From Cordilura impudica (taxonomy: Eukaryota > Arthropoda > Insecta > Diptera > Scathophagidae), in NCBI GenBank assembly GCA_963682025.1, contig OY821521.1, positions 163,403,355 to 163,467,354 of the forward strand: 64,000 nt of DNA, read 5' to 3'. Of the stretch, positions 1-11,813 are shown in pieces. The notes under the pieces are model-generated. The model did not search any database and had not been told where the DNA came from. It worked only from the letters and a program-made list of their open reading frames with translations. Positions within the stretch are counted from its first letter, which is position 1. Each line of letters begins with the position of its first letter. Made by a program: the position numbers and the translations under genes.

Positions 1-854
1 TATTAATTTTTAATTTTTAATATTTAATTTTTAATTTTTAATTTTTAATTTTTAATTTTTAATTTTTAATTTTTAATTTTTAATTTTTAATTTTTAAATT
101 TTAATTTTTAATTTTTAATTTTTAATTTTTAATTTTTAATTTTTAATTTTTAATTTTTAATTTTTAATTTTTAATTTTTAATTTTTAATTTTTAATTTTT
201 AATTTTTAATTTTTAATTTTTAATTTTTAATTTTTAATTTTTAATTTTTAATTTTTAATTTTAAATTTTTAATTTTTAATTTTTAATTTTTAATTTTTAA
301 TTTTTAATTTTTAATTTCTAATTTTTAATTTTTAATTTTTAATTATTAATTTTTAATTTTTCATTTTTAATTTTTAATTTTTAATTTTTAATTTTTAATT
401 TTTAATTTTTAATTTTTAATTTTTAATTTTTAATTTTTAATTCTTAATTTTTAATTTTTAATTTTTAATTTTTAATTTTTAATTTTTAATTTTTAATTTT
501 TAATTTTTAATTTTTAATTTTTAATTTTTAATTTTTAATTTTTAATTTTTAATTTTTAATTTTTAATTTTTAATTTTTAATTTTTAATTTTTAATTTTTA
601 ATTTTTATTTTTTAGTTTTTAATTTTTAATATTTAATTTTTAATTTTTAATTATTAATTTTTAATTTTTAATTTTTAATTTTTAATTTTTAATTTTTAAT
701 TTTTAATTTTTAATTTTTAATTATTAATTATTAATTTTTAATTTTTAATTTTTAATTTTTAATTTTTAATTTTTTATTTTTCATTTTTTAATTTTTTATT
801 TTTCATTTTTCATTTTTTGGTTTTCATTTTTCAATTTTCATTTTTTATTTTTCA
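1..854 (-). repeat. 7-bp (TTTTTAA) minisatellite, the array part of a mini-me-type element
   Basis: About 110 near-perfect copies of TTTTTAA, grading from about 780 into TTTTTCATTTTTTA variants. The first bases match the start of the array at 36061, where it directly follows the conserved AAACAAGTAAGAG terminus. The window therefore probably opens just inside another copy of that element, whose terminus lies upstream of base 1. The array stops abruptly where the element at 855 begins. Confidence 0.85.
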
Positions 855-1631
855 TTTTTATACCCTATACCACTACGTGGTTTGGGTATAATGACTTTGT
901 GCTGCTGTTTGTAACAACCAAAAATATTTGACGTAGACCCATCTTTAATTATACCGATCGAATCAGAATCACTTTCTGAGTTGATTTAACAATGTCCGTC
1001 CGTCCGTCTGTGTGTCCATGTAAAGCTTGTAATCAAACTGCAGGTCGCAAATATGAATATATTTTGACGAAATTTGGTACATAAGCTTTTATCGGCCATG
1101 GGATGAACGCTATTGAAACTGGTGAGAATCGGTCCATGTTCAGACCTAGCCCCCATACAAATTACCCATATGAAATCGACATAAATTTCCATAAGATCCA
1201 AATTGTCATATAGATCTTACTCAAATTGGGTTTGTATGTGTTCATTACATCCACTAATGAGTAGTCCAAAAATGATCCCTTTGACCCCATATAGAGCTGC
1301 TTCCCGATCTTCACTTAAATCTATTAAAAAACAAAAATATTGCACTGATTCTTCTCAAATTTTGTTTTTACATATTTTTGCAAAATACAAGAGACTTTAC
1401 CAAACATGATCAGGATCGGTCCATTTTTGGACCTAGTCCCTTTATAGATATAGCATCCGATAAGAACTTTTTCATATCTGCATCCAAAAAAATTAATAAA
1501 AATCCCACTCAAATTTGGTTTTTGCTTATTTTCTATATCCAATTAGTTGGACCGAAGAGATAGGGTCTCTAAACCATGGTATAGGGTATCGTATAGTCAG
1601 TCTAGACTGACTATAATTTTCTTACTTGTTT
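855..1631 (+). mobile_element. mini-me/DINE-1-type element, family D, full length
   Basis: Begins TTTTTATACCC with a hairpin (TATACCC pairs with GGGTATA), followed by ATACCGATCGAATCAGAATC and a GTCY microsatellite (GTCCGTCCGTCCGTCTG, 997-1013). It ends in a 24-bp region of palindromic type (TATAGTCAGTCTAGACTGACTATA read as two arms, 1593-1616) and then TTTTCTTACTTGTTT. Other copies lie at 13226, 23918 (minus), 28386 and 47196. No protein is encoded: the short ORFs recur across copies only because the DNA does. The layout matches published mini-me/DINE-1 elements, later grouped as Helentron-associated; the assignment to this window is mine. Confidence 0.8.
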
Positions 1632-1965
1632 CATAATGTAATGTAGCCCTTTCAAAAGTGAAAAATCTTTTTAAAAGAAAAACGGCCGTTTTTGGTAACT
1701 TTTTTACCCCGAAATATTACATAAGGCGGTTTTTTCATCTCTAACATATCTAAGGTGTATCGCGATCTGCCGCAGACCCACATGAAACCATCCTTGTTAA
1801 TTTTTTTTTTCTTTTAAAATAGATGTTAGTTTCAAAATTTGAGTAATATCGAATAAAAATTCCTTTATTCTATCTTATGTAGTTTTCGAGATATAGGCAA
1901 ATTTACAATTGGTATGATTTATATTAACAGGTGCTCAAAAAGTGTACATCTACGCTGTTAATGTT

Positions 1966-2021
<56 letters not shown>

Positions 2022-3573
2022 TTTTATCGTTTTAAAATCGATTTCCGTATTAAATGGTGATTATTTTCTTATCTCGTTTAATTTTTGAGTAAAACCATGC
2101 ATTTTGGTTTGCGTCTCAGTTATTTATGATCTTAAAAAATACATTTTTTTACGAAATATAAAGTAAGTCAAACTAAATTTATCGTCATAGTTCATGAAAG
2201 GATTTTATTTTGTAATCCCCACTAAAAAATGTAATAAGTTTGACGTAAGCTGAAATATAAACCAAATATATTTTTGTATGAGGAATAAGTATTTTGAAAT
2301 GATTTTTCAATGCCTTATGCTAAAATTCATATTTATATTACAACTTATAGCTAAAAGTCTATCATTTTCCACAAATTGTGGACAAAAAAAAGTAAAAAAT
2401 CTGCTAACAATAAAAATAAACAATTTGTGGTGGCTCAACAAAAAAGAAAAAAATAATAATAATAATAATAAATATTATAATAATAAAAGATACTCTACTA
2501 AATACTACGATTTGTTTAGCAAGAAGACCGCAAACAGAACAAACAGAACAAATAATCTATGAATTCATGTCTGTCTGTCCGTCCATCTAACTTATTATAT
2601 AGTATTTTGCAATATCTTCTGCCACAGATTGTACTTATTTTCCATAAGAACTACAAAAAACTGAGTTTATTTGTTGGTGGCTTTTACATAATATTTATTT
2701 TCTTGACATAGAAGAAAAAAGGTATTAGTTGCGTAAAATGTAAGGATTATTTAATACTTAACATACTAAAGTAAAAATGTAAACTCAAGATAAGCTGTGT
2801 TTGCATTAAGCAAAAGTATGAAATGAAATTTGAACGTATGAAGGGGCACAGAAAGTTGAAAATATAGTAAAATATGAATTACTAAGTAAGCGCAGAAATA
2901 CTTTTTGGTAAATTGTTAAGAAAGCTATCGTAGACCAGACGACAACCATGAAATTTGTTAAGGCAGCCAGACTTAAACTTGTCAAATATTTATGAAATAA
3001 ATAAACTTGAAAATGTGGCATTCCTTTGCAAAAGAATTTTAATGAAGTTTGGTAATGGAAGAATATTGTTTTTTTTTTATATTTGTTATTTAATTAGCGT
3101 TTATGCGAAGAATGATTTTTCGGTATTTGAAAATAAAAATGAAGCAAATTACACAATAAATCTTTATATTAGTTAATGAAATAATATTAGATGTCTTCAA
3201 AAATCAAAATATTAGTCAACTAAATCTAAAATTACATCAGTGTTAAATAGGTGGAAGTGGCAAATTTTAGAAATAAATGGAAATTTTGCAGTTAACAAAT
3301 AAGAAATTTATAAACAGTCAAGGCCGAAGGTACGATACCATATAGCATGAGTTTTATAAAAGGGTTTAACAAATTAAGAAGTGAGGGTAGAACCTCTACA
3401 TTGCTCTGATACTAGGATATGTTATAGATGAACAAAAATTATCTACGGTTTAGGGTAGGAGGATGATAAAGAAACGGATGCTTTTGTTTTTCTAGTTTTT
3501 TTTCATACTAGCTTTATTTTATATATGGACTAGTTGAAGGCCTTACTAGCCATATTTTTATTCTGCACAAATA
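1632..3573. other. AT-rich intergenic sequence, no gene recognised
   Basis: No ORF here has a recognisable domain. It contains a (TA)n microsatellite at about 1968-2019 and an AAT-rich stretch at 2452-2490. The 94-residue ORF at 2278-2562 is low-complexity Asn/Lys from that stretch and is not called. Confidence 0.6.
1968..2019. repeat. (TA)n microsatellite
   Basis: About 25 uninterrupted TA dinucleotides. Confidence 0.95.
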
Positions 3574-3589
3574 TCATAATTTTCTATGC

Positions 3590-4085
3590 ACACAATTTAA
3601 AAAACGAAAAATCGCACAAACGCAAAATTGCAAAAGTGAAAAATTTAAAATTGCCAAATCTAAGAATTGTAAAACCACACAAACACAAAAGCGCAAAATG
3701 GTAAGAACTCAAAAATGAAATGTTGTAAAAACGCCAAGTCGCAAAAACCCAAAAATTTAGAAAACGCAAAATCACAAATGGGCTAAAATTCAATACTGCT
3801 AACTGGAAAAAAAAACGTAAAAAGTTAAATCTCAAAATTGCGAACGCTCAAAATCAGAAGCCGTTTATTTCAAAATTGCCAAAAAAAAAAACAAAACGAA
3901 AAAACTCAATTTCACAAAAATGCAATACCACTAAGTTGCAAAATTGCGTAAAAGAAGAATGCCGAAACTAAATCGGAAAATTACTAAATTGCTGTAGTGC
4001 TAAAATGCAAAATCAGAAAAACCCAAAAACGAAAAATCTCAAAAGTTAAAAATTGTAAAAGCGCAAAAGCGAAAAATCTGAAAAA
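3590..4085. repeat. Degenerate minisatellite of CGCAAAATTGCAAAA type
   Basis: Irregular repeats with period about 14-17 bp built from GCAAAA, GCGCAAAA and AAAAATCGCA. In reverse complement it resembles the TTTTTGCGATTTTTG array inside the Helitron at 39203-42058, so it may be the decayed centre of such an element. The 83-residue minus-strand ORF (Phe/Leu/Arg-rich) is an artefact of the repeat. Confidence 0.7.
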
Positions 4086-4134
4086 AAGCTAAAATATTTT
4101 TTTCAATGTGCGGAAATTTGATTGAAATGCTTAT

Positions 4135-4726
4135 GGGGGATTTCATGTCAAGTGCACCAACTTTTGAAACCGATGTCTTCCGATCGGGATGAAATTTGCA
4201 CCAAGGTTAGTCCTAGTGGATAGTAGTTTGGACACAATTTTTCCACAAGGTTGGTCCAGATCTCTCTGAGTTAGAGGGGATCAAATTTGACATTTTGGCC
4301 AAACAGGTGTTTTTTCCCATCCTTGTAACTTATTACCTATTGTTCTTAGAAAATTTTCTCCCAAATAGTTTAGATAGCTATGTCTTCAGTATTTCGGAAA
4401 AAAATACTTAAAAAAAAAAAATTTTTGTAGACTTTTTTTTTGCTAAATTAAAGCATTTTTTGCCTTTTTTTTCAAAAAGGGCATTTTTTTTTTTTTTTTC
4501 ATAAGAAAGCTTAAGATTTTTCCTTTAAGAGCTTTTTGGTCGCTTAGTGGGATGGGAGTGGGATATCTATCAAAATAAATGTTTTGTAACTCAAAACAAC
4601 GGTTTTTAAATTTTTCACAAATGCACTATTTTGAATTTTTTCCTATTTGTGTGTAAAACCTTACAAATAAAACTTATACTGAGAAACTAGACAAATTAAC
4701 CTTTCCGAAGGTATGTAACATACCTT
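4135..4726 (+). repeat. Left long terminal inverted repeat
   Basis: Pairs with 6380-6955. The inner end carries GAAGGTATGTAACATACC, itself a small palindrome (GGTATGTAACATACC). Poly-T and poly-A runs within the arm account for most of the length difference from the right arm. Confidence 0.9.
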
Positions 4727-4745
4727 CATAACATAACAGAAGAGA

Positions 4746-6066
4746 ATGGTTATCTGTAACCTGAAAGAGTTATTTGCAACATTTCAATCTGAACACGAGG
4801 ATATTAGAATTGGCTTCACGAAATTAACCCAAATGAGGCCAAAACATTGCGTTTTGGCAGAAAGCAGCGGAACTCACACAGTATGCGTTTGCATTTACCA
4901 TGAAAATGTTAAACTGATGTTGAAGGAAATCAACTTAAAGTATTTAACAGATGATTCGGCAGAAGATTTACACGATTACCGCGATTGCCTTAAATTGACT
5001 ATGTGTCCTAATGCAATAACTTCTTGCCACTTAGGTGAATGTACCAATTGCCCGAAAACCACATGCATCAAAGAAAATTTAATCAACTCTTTAGATCGAG
5101 AATATATAGAGGAGGTCAAATTTGATTCTTGGATTCAGACTGACAGATGCACATTGAAAACAATCATTTTAAATGTGGATGATTTTGTGGAAGAAATGTG
5201 TACAGGATTGCTAAACTTGAGAACCCATGACTTTTTAGTCAAAGAGCAATGGTCATTCTTCAAAGATTTGAAGATACATTTGAAGTCTGGTGAATTCGTT
5301 ATTTCATATGATTTCGCAGAAAACTATAAATATGTTCTTCAGGATGCCATACAAGCATTCCACTTCAATAACGACCAAGCAACTATATTCACAATAGATA
5401 TTTACTACATGAAAGATGAAAAACTGGAACACAAAAGTATGGCAATCATATCCGACGATTTAAAACATGATACCTACCGTTGCAGTTTATGAGTACCAGA
5501 AGAGAATACTAAAATTTCTAAAATCTAAATTTACAGTAGTGAAGGTATACTACGTTTCGGACGGAGCTCGTCAACATTTTAAAAACAAAAGTAGCTTGGC
5601 AAATCTTATGGCCCATGAAAAAGATTTTGGAATGCCAGCTGAGTGGCATTTTCATCCTACTGCTCATGGTAAAGGAGCATGTGATGGTATTGGAGCAAAC
5701 CTTAAAAGAAATGCAGCGAAGTATAGCATCCAGTGCTCTCATCAAGATCGCATCTTAGATGCGACTGGTTTATTCCATTGGGCAAAGAGTTATTGTAGAG
5801 AAACTAAAATAGTTTTTAGTAGCAAAGAGGATCATCAGGAAACATTGAAAACACTGAAGAGCAGATTCGATGCTGCGGTAACAATCGATGGCACCGCTCA
5901 ATACCATGCTTTTATATCGCTTATCGATAGAAGACTCAAGTTGAAAAAGTTTTCTGCTTCTATTCAATGCGATTTCTTTCCAAAGACAACAAATAAACCA
6001 GCAACGAAATCAACAGCTGAACCTAGTAACGCCAAGAAAGGATTGACAAAAAAACGCAGTAAATAA
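4746..6066 (+). pseudogene. Transposase-like protein of an uncharacterised zinc-finger DDE-type family, N-terminally deleted and frameshifted
   Basis: Two overlapping reading frames (4746-5492, 5467-6066) form one protein interrupted near 5470-5477, where TACC is tandemly doubled (TACCTACC). That 4-bp duplication alone explains the frame change. Motifs shared with 61925-63428 are RPKHCVL, SSGTHTVCVC followed by H-x-NVKLML, CHLGECTNCP, an acidic block ISYDFAENY, a second acidic block VSDGARQHFKN, and AEWHFHPTAHGKGACDG. The Asp residues in DFAEN and SDG are candidate catalytic acids; the third is not certain. Compared with the relative, roughly the first half is missing: the frame starts at NLKELFATF immediately after the left inverted repeat. 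The family is known to me as widespread, unnamed proteins in cnidarians and arthropods; the function is inferred. The C-terminal tail is Lys-rich. Confidence 0.75.
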
Positions 6067-6379
6067 AGGCGACAAAAAAGCTGGATGAAGGACTGGGTAT
6101 TTAAAAATTTACAAGACTTAAATACTTCATCAGCTACAATAAATTAAGTATAAAAATAGTTATGATATAAATGGATCTAATGCAATTAAGATTAAATTTT
6201 AATAAATTATTTATCTTTTTATTTTTAATATTATTATTATTATTATAGATTAATTAAATTATTATTAAAAATAAATAAAAAATAATAATTTTTCAACATT
6301 TCTATAGAAAAAAAGCAATTTTTTCCTGAGGTTAACATATTCTGGGTATTACAGTATCGAGGGTATAAAATTTTAGTTG

Positions 6380-6955
6380 GGTATGTTACATACCTTCGGA
6401 AAGGTTAATTTGTCTAGTTTCTCAGTATAAGTTTTATTTGGAAGGTTTTACACAAAATAGGAAAAAATTCAAAATAGTGCATTTATGAAAAATTGAAAAA
6501 CCGTTGTCTTCAGTTACAAAACATTTATTTTGATAGATATCCCACTCCCATCCCACTAAGCGACCAAAAAGCTCTTAAAGCAAAAATCCTAGGTTATGAA
6601 AAAAAAAATGCCCTTTTTGAAAAAAAGGCAAAAAATGCTTTAATTTAGCAAAAAAAAAAAGTCTAAATTTTTTTTTTTTAAGTATTTTTTTCCGAAATAT
6701 TGAAGAAATAGCTATCTAAGCCATTTGGGAGAAAATTTTCTAAGAACAATAGGTAATAAGTTACATGGTTGAGAAAAAACACCTGTTTGGCCAAAATGTC
6801 AAATTTTGATCCCCTCTAACTCAGAGAGATCTGGACCTATCTTGTTGAAAAATTGTCTCTAAACTACTATCCAATAGGACTAACGTTGGTGCAAATTTCA
6901 TACCGATCGGAAGACATCGGTTTCAAAAGTTGGTGCACTTGACATGAAATCCCCC
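6380..6955 (-). repeat. Right long terminal inverted repeat
   Basis: Reverse complement of 4135-4726 with scattered substitutions and poly-A length changes. Confidence 0.9.
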
Positions 6956-7117
6956 ATATATTTAAATTAAGCTATTGTTTGCTGGTAGATGGCATGTGTG
7001 TTTGTAACTAAGCCGAGCATTTTCTGAAATTGGGTTCATAGTTAGTAAGCGCGGTACGAATTAATTCCGTTAAATGCTCGTTTGTGAGTTGTGAACGGTG
7101 CTTTGATTTTATAAACT

Positions 7118-8336
7118 TCATTGTTGAAAAAGTGGCTGACAACAATATGTTGTACCGAATATGGACAATAATCTGCTAGCAGCTTTCCTTGAATTTGGGT
7201 ACTTTGATGGTGATACTAGTTTCCAAAACTCATTTGCAGATTGTGTTGATTTTTTATGCATTTTAAGACTGTGATCCTCTTGAAGTTCCATTTCTCGTGT
7301 TTCACTTTCATTCAAAATATAATGAGGAATCGATAATCCATCGTTAACTACGTCAATCTCGAATGGACTTACAAGAAAGTTTAGAGAAATCTTTAAATTA
7401 TTGAAATCATCAAATCGGAAGTGAAATTCTTTTAATAATTCTCCTATTCACTCAGTTTTTTTTTTTTTAATCAATTTTAGAGAGTCTTGTCTTCAGACGA
7501 GGAAAGTGATTGAACATTTTTGCATTTAAATCGCGTTTAAAAAGTTGAATTTTTGTAATAAAACAGTTTGAAAAATATTAGTAATAACTTTATCTTTGCC
7601 TTGTAATGATATGTTGAGGGATTGCAGATGTTCCATTATATCAGTTATGAACATACAGTCATTAATCCACTCATAATCCTTTAATTCAGGACAGTTTTTT
7701 TCTTTTTCTTTGAGAAAATTGCTGATAGCTTCCATTAAATTAACAAATCGGCTTAAAACATTATAGGTGGATAATCATCGCACTAGGCAGTAAAATGATA
7801 TATCTGGAGAATGACCTTCAACGTCCTCTTCTTCAAGAAAGTTCTTGAATTGGCGATGGGTTTTTGAATTCGTACGAATATAGTTAACGATTTGTAGCAC
7901 AGTATTCATTACGTTCTCGTATTCAAAATATTTAGCAACTAAATGTTCTTGATGAACAATGCAATGAAGTGGTAAAAATTCTGGTAGTCTTGGATCGTTT
8001 TCTAACAGACCTATAAGGCCTACATTTTTTCCTAACGATGCAGGTGCTCCGTCTGTTGCTACACACCAAATTTTTCAGTGGTATACCTGTATCTGACAAT
8101 ATATTATCAAGTGCACTCTTAATATCAATTCCACGGGTAGTATTTTTAAGTGCTACCAAATCCAGTAGTTCTTCGTTCACAATTAAAGATGCGGAAACAT
8201 ATCGGACAAATACAGCTAACATTGGACTGTACTGTATATCGGTTGATTCGTTAAGGGCTAAGCTGAAAGCTACACTATTTTTTACATCTACTTCTAGTCG
8301 CTGTTTACAATCTTGACTGATTTCCGTAATACGTCG
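7118..8336 (-). pseudogene. hAT transposase-like (ZBED5/GTF2IRD2/FAM200-type) pseudogene, main part
   Basis: Read on the minus strand from 8336 down, the conserved hAT blocks appear in order: VAFSLALNESTDIQYSPMLA with the catalytic-region Asp, TTRGIDIKSALD, GIPLKNLV, then PELKDYEWINDCMFITDI with HLQSLNISLQGKDKV (about 7540-7700). Last comes the C-terminal dimerisation block FWKLVSPSKYPNSRKAA followed by LLSIFGTTYCC (about 7140-7230). The frame is broken near 8070 and between about 7780 and 7735, and again between 7525 and 7316, so no functional protein is possible. The 5' end is cut by the Transib element at 8337; the remainder resumes at 11626. Such genes are ordinary relics of hAT transposons and are sometimes domesticated; nothing here suggests domestication. 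Confidence 0.85.
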
Positions 8337-11300
8337 CACAGTGGCGCCCGTAGAGCAAACGAGGTTGCAAAAATCAAAATTTTCATGTGCGCCGACGAAG
8401 CTTTGAATAAACCCATGTTATAGGAAACTTTTCAACGATTTCAAATATGCTACTCTTAATAATATCACATTTTTAGTTTAGAAGATATAACCGTTCAAAG
8501 TTGACCGACTTTCGGTTTTCAAAAAAACACACAATTTTTAGTCAATTTGTTGCGATTTCAGGTGTAATATCACGAAAAATAGGTAACGAATCGCCTTATT
8601 TTTTATTTGTGTTGATTGATGTATTTATTAAATGAATAATGATAAAAAAAAAATTAACTGTTTGCTTTGTGTTTCTCCTGGTAAATCACTATTTAAAAAC
8701 TATCCGTTTTTCACTATTTTTCAACTTTGACGGAAAATAAAAAAAATCTATATTTTTCTATATTTACCATATTTGCAAAACATGTTCTTTGATTATTTCT
8801 TTACATAATGCAAAAGGTTTTATCTGCCCGTACGTGCCCGTTTGGCTTCTAGAGGTAAAAAAGGTGAAAAAGACATGGTTGCAGAAATTGTATGGCGTGC
8901 ATCCCTTACATGTTTTGACTGACAGTAGTTTGATCTAATAGTTTGAAAATTGCATTTTAAGTCGGTTGTCTACCTGTGAGCCTCTGCCAAAGTCTACTTC
9001 CAATATTCTGTTACAGACACAGGATGCACAAAAAACTACTCATTGAAATTCGCAGGTACGCACCTCACTTAAAAATTACTTTGGAGTACAAATGGTCAAG
9101 AACAATACTGACTTATGGTCCCTCCAGGAAGGCAAAAATCTTATTTAGGCACGAGCATAATATCAAAATTGCATAATTCATCCTAAATCCATATGTATGC
9201 AGGGAACAGGTAAATTTTTAGGCATGGTAGCATAAGCCTATATATTGCAAAATAAGCATAATGCCTGGATTAGTCTACGACTGAAAGTTGGCGCGACAAG
9301 TACTGAAACCATGGCGTTAAACAATTTAAAATTATGTCAACTGTTTAGAAGGTCAACCACACCAAAGTTTTTCACGGAAGCTGATTTAGAAGAACTTGAT
9401 AGCTTATACGGAAATATTGAGAGAAGCGAAATTATAAAAAATAATTTTTATCTGATATATGCAAATATTAAGGCAAAATGGGTGAAATCTAATCAGAACT
9501 TCAACTCCAAATACGAGGACTGGCTTAATGAAGACACCATCCTGGATATATTGGCAGTAGATAAACCCACCACATCAACCAGAGGAGCAAAATGAAGGCC
9601 AAAAAAAGTATTGAGGAGTGTTCAATTTTCACAAGAAAGAGGAAACTTGCCGATGCCACCAATGACTTGACCACGAAGCATTTATCGGACGCGCTGTCTA
9701 TTAAATATACAAAGGATAGTGAAAGAGTTAGGTCGCAGATTACAAAATATGTTGCTGATGCAAGCCCACTGCGACTAAAAAGGATTAAGGAAAGCATTCC
9801 CACGCCCACAAACGCACACATTAAAAAGTATGGTTCCGAAGAAGCCTTGGCCTTGTTTATGGACTTACAACTTTCCAAAGAAAAATATGAGATACTACGG
9901 GCATCCTCGATGCGACATGGGGCGGACGTTTTACCAGGATACAAGCATATTACGCAAGCCAAAATAAATTCACGACCACTGCATACGGAGTTTACGGAAG
10001 TCCCTGTGAAAGCCAATCTGCAGAATCTCATGGGCCATACAGCAAAACGGTTGTTGGAGAATCTTCCTGAAAATGAGGTGAAAATTCTTCCTGAGAAACT
10101 GACATTGATCAGCAAATGGGGCTGCGATGGATCATCCGGACAAAGCGTTTTTAAGCAAAGGATATCTTCCGATGACGCTACAATATCGGACGGAAATATG
10201 TTTATGGCATCTGTTGTTCCTTTGCGGCTAAAATCTGATGTTTCCCTACACTGGAAAAATCCACGTCCGTCATCAGTGCATTATTGCCGACCAATAATGT
10301 TTCAGTTTGCAAGGGAATCGGCAGAACTCATAAGGACCACGGTGAAGGACATTGAAGAACAAATAAGCAAGATTAAGCCTACAAAGCTGCAAATTGGAGA
10401 AGGAAAATATATTGAATGCAATTACGAGTTCCACCTGACCATGGTTGACGGAAAAATCGTAAACGAACTGACAGGAACAATCTCAACATTGTCATGCCCG
10501 ATTTGCAAAAAAAATCAGAAGAACTTTGGTAATCTAAACGATTCTACAAACGAGGATAATTACGAATATGGAATGTCACAATTGCACGCAAGGATAAGGT
10601 GTATGGAGTTCTTGCTAAAACTGGCGTATACCCTACCACAAGAGGAGGAAAACTTCGATGAAAATACATCAATAAAGGATAAGGAAATCATCAGAAAAAA
10701 GCAAATACAGGATGCTTTTTTTAAACAAGTTGGACTTAAAGTAAACTGTCCCAAGCACGGATACGGTAACTCAAACGATGGAAACACTTCTAGGAAATTT
10801 TCTGAAAATGATGAGGCAGTAACTAGAATCACTGGAATTGACAATCAAAACGTGAAAAGATTGGGAACGATCTTGAATGTTTTAAACTGCAAAGAAAATG
10901 TCAATTCTACAAAATATGGAGAATATGCATCGAAAACTGCATCTCTTTTAGCAGAAATGTATCCACAGAAGAAGTTGACCCCGACCGTCCATAAAATATT
11001 GGCGCATGGCAAAGATATAATTGAGTACCAGTCTTTGCCAATTGGAGAGCTTTCTGAAAAAGCACAGGAGTCTCTTAACAAATTTTATAAAAAATATAGA
11101 TTGCAGAACACATTCAAAGCATCAAGGGTAAGGCAAAATGAGGACCTCTTCAACATGTTGGCAGCATCTTCCGATCCACTTATTTCTTCCCCGCGGCATG
11201 TGAAGTCTCGAATAGAGTTAGAAAACAATTATAGTTTAGAAATGATTAGTATTTTAGATATACCTGCTCTTAAGAATTGTGATGAATATTTTACAGAAAA

Positions 11301-11625
11301 TTGAAAAAATAAATTTAAAAAAGAAGTAATTTTTTTTTAATTTGTTGGGTAATAATTTAAAACATAAAACCCTAAAGAAAAAAAATAAAAACAATCTAAA
11401 AATGTAAAAATAATTTTTGTTTAGTTACCATAAAATTGATTTTTCTACAAATTTTAACTTTGATAACCCATAAGTAGGCCCCTACAAAGCGTAGCACCCT
11501 TTCCAAACGCTCATTTCATAGGCTGAACAGTTATCTATCATATGCTGTTTAAACTGTTCAATTATGTTATTCGGTTCAAAAGATATGATTTTTGCAACGA
11601 AAAAAACTCAAATGGCGCCACTGTG
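8337..11625 (+). mobile_element. Transib (RAG1-like) DNA transposon, copy 1
   Basis: Bounded by CACAGTGGCGCC (8337) and its inverse GGCGCCACTGTG (ending 11625). Both ends read CACAGTG, then 23 bp, then GCAAAAATC (8367-8375; reverse complement at 11587-11595). The flanks are CGTCG and CGCTG, an imperfect version of the 5-bp GC-rich duplication usual for Transib. The internal gene is a RAG1-core-like transposase with one frameshift. It is inserted in the hAT-like pseudogene and, when one flank copy is removed, the hAT reading frame runs straight through. It belongs to a different subfamily from the copy at 48103. Confidence 0.92.
9311..11304 (+). pseudogene. Transib transposase, RAG1-core-like, one frameshift
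   Basis: Two frames meet at 9592-9595 (ATGA overlap). The first supplies the N-terminal helical segment from the ATG at 9311, and the second runs 570 codons to 11304. A 1-nt indel next to the A-run at about 9600 explains the break. RAG1/Transib landmarks are KWGCDGSSGQ (Asp codon 10126), TMVDGK (Asp codon 10447), the zinc pair in SCPIC, LHARIR, GNSNDGNTSRKF, TVHKILAHGKDII, LSEKAQE and QNEDLF (Glu codon 11140). The three acids align by order and context with RAG1 D600, D708 and E962. Apart from the frameshift the catalytic region is open, so the copy is relatively young. An AT-rich tail with AATAAA follows the stop. Confidence 0.88.
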
Positions 11626-11813
11626 CGCTGGTAGAACCATATGATTTTTTTTTCTTCAAAAATGAAGCCGGAGCTCGAGACCACAATATAGGGACAAATG
11701 GTCGCACTCCCAGCGCAGATATTTTTCAATGTAGTTATAGTAACAAAACTGTTGCTATAGTTGGCGCCTGTTCGCCCAGTTAACCTTTTGTTTAGACTGG
11801 AGCTTGGTCTCAC
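11626..11813 (-). pseudogene. hAT-like pseudogene, 5' remainder beyond the Transib insertion
   Basis: Read on the minus strand, the sequence next to the Transib end encodes EEKKIIWFY. Joined to the segment ending at 8336 with a single target copy, it continues as RRITEISQD in the same frame, matching the spacing of related hAT proteins. Further upstream the similarity fades and the start of the gene is not identifiable. Confidence 0.55.

Larger units (their letters stand above)
4135..6955 (+). mobile_element. DNA transposon with ~580-bp terminal inverted repeats, unclassified superfamily
   Basis: Both ends read GGGGGATTTCATGTCAAGTG inward, and the match continues, with small differences, for about 590 bp on the left (4135-4726) and 576 bp on the right (6380-6955). 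The centre holds one broken protein-coding region (4746-6066). The protein belongs to the same family as that at 61319-63428, whose element also has long inverted repeats. No clear target duplication is visible: the flanks read TTAT on the left and ATAT on the right. A Sola-type transposon is possible, but I cannot establish it from memory. Confidence 0.85.

Noticed and set aside
1203..1563. Short ORFs in both strands at 986-1563, recurring at 28483-28830 and 47448-47918
   Set aside because: They recur only because the family D element is repeated; they are broken differently in each copy and have no domain.
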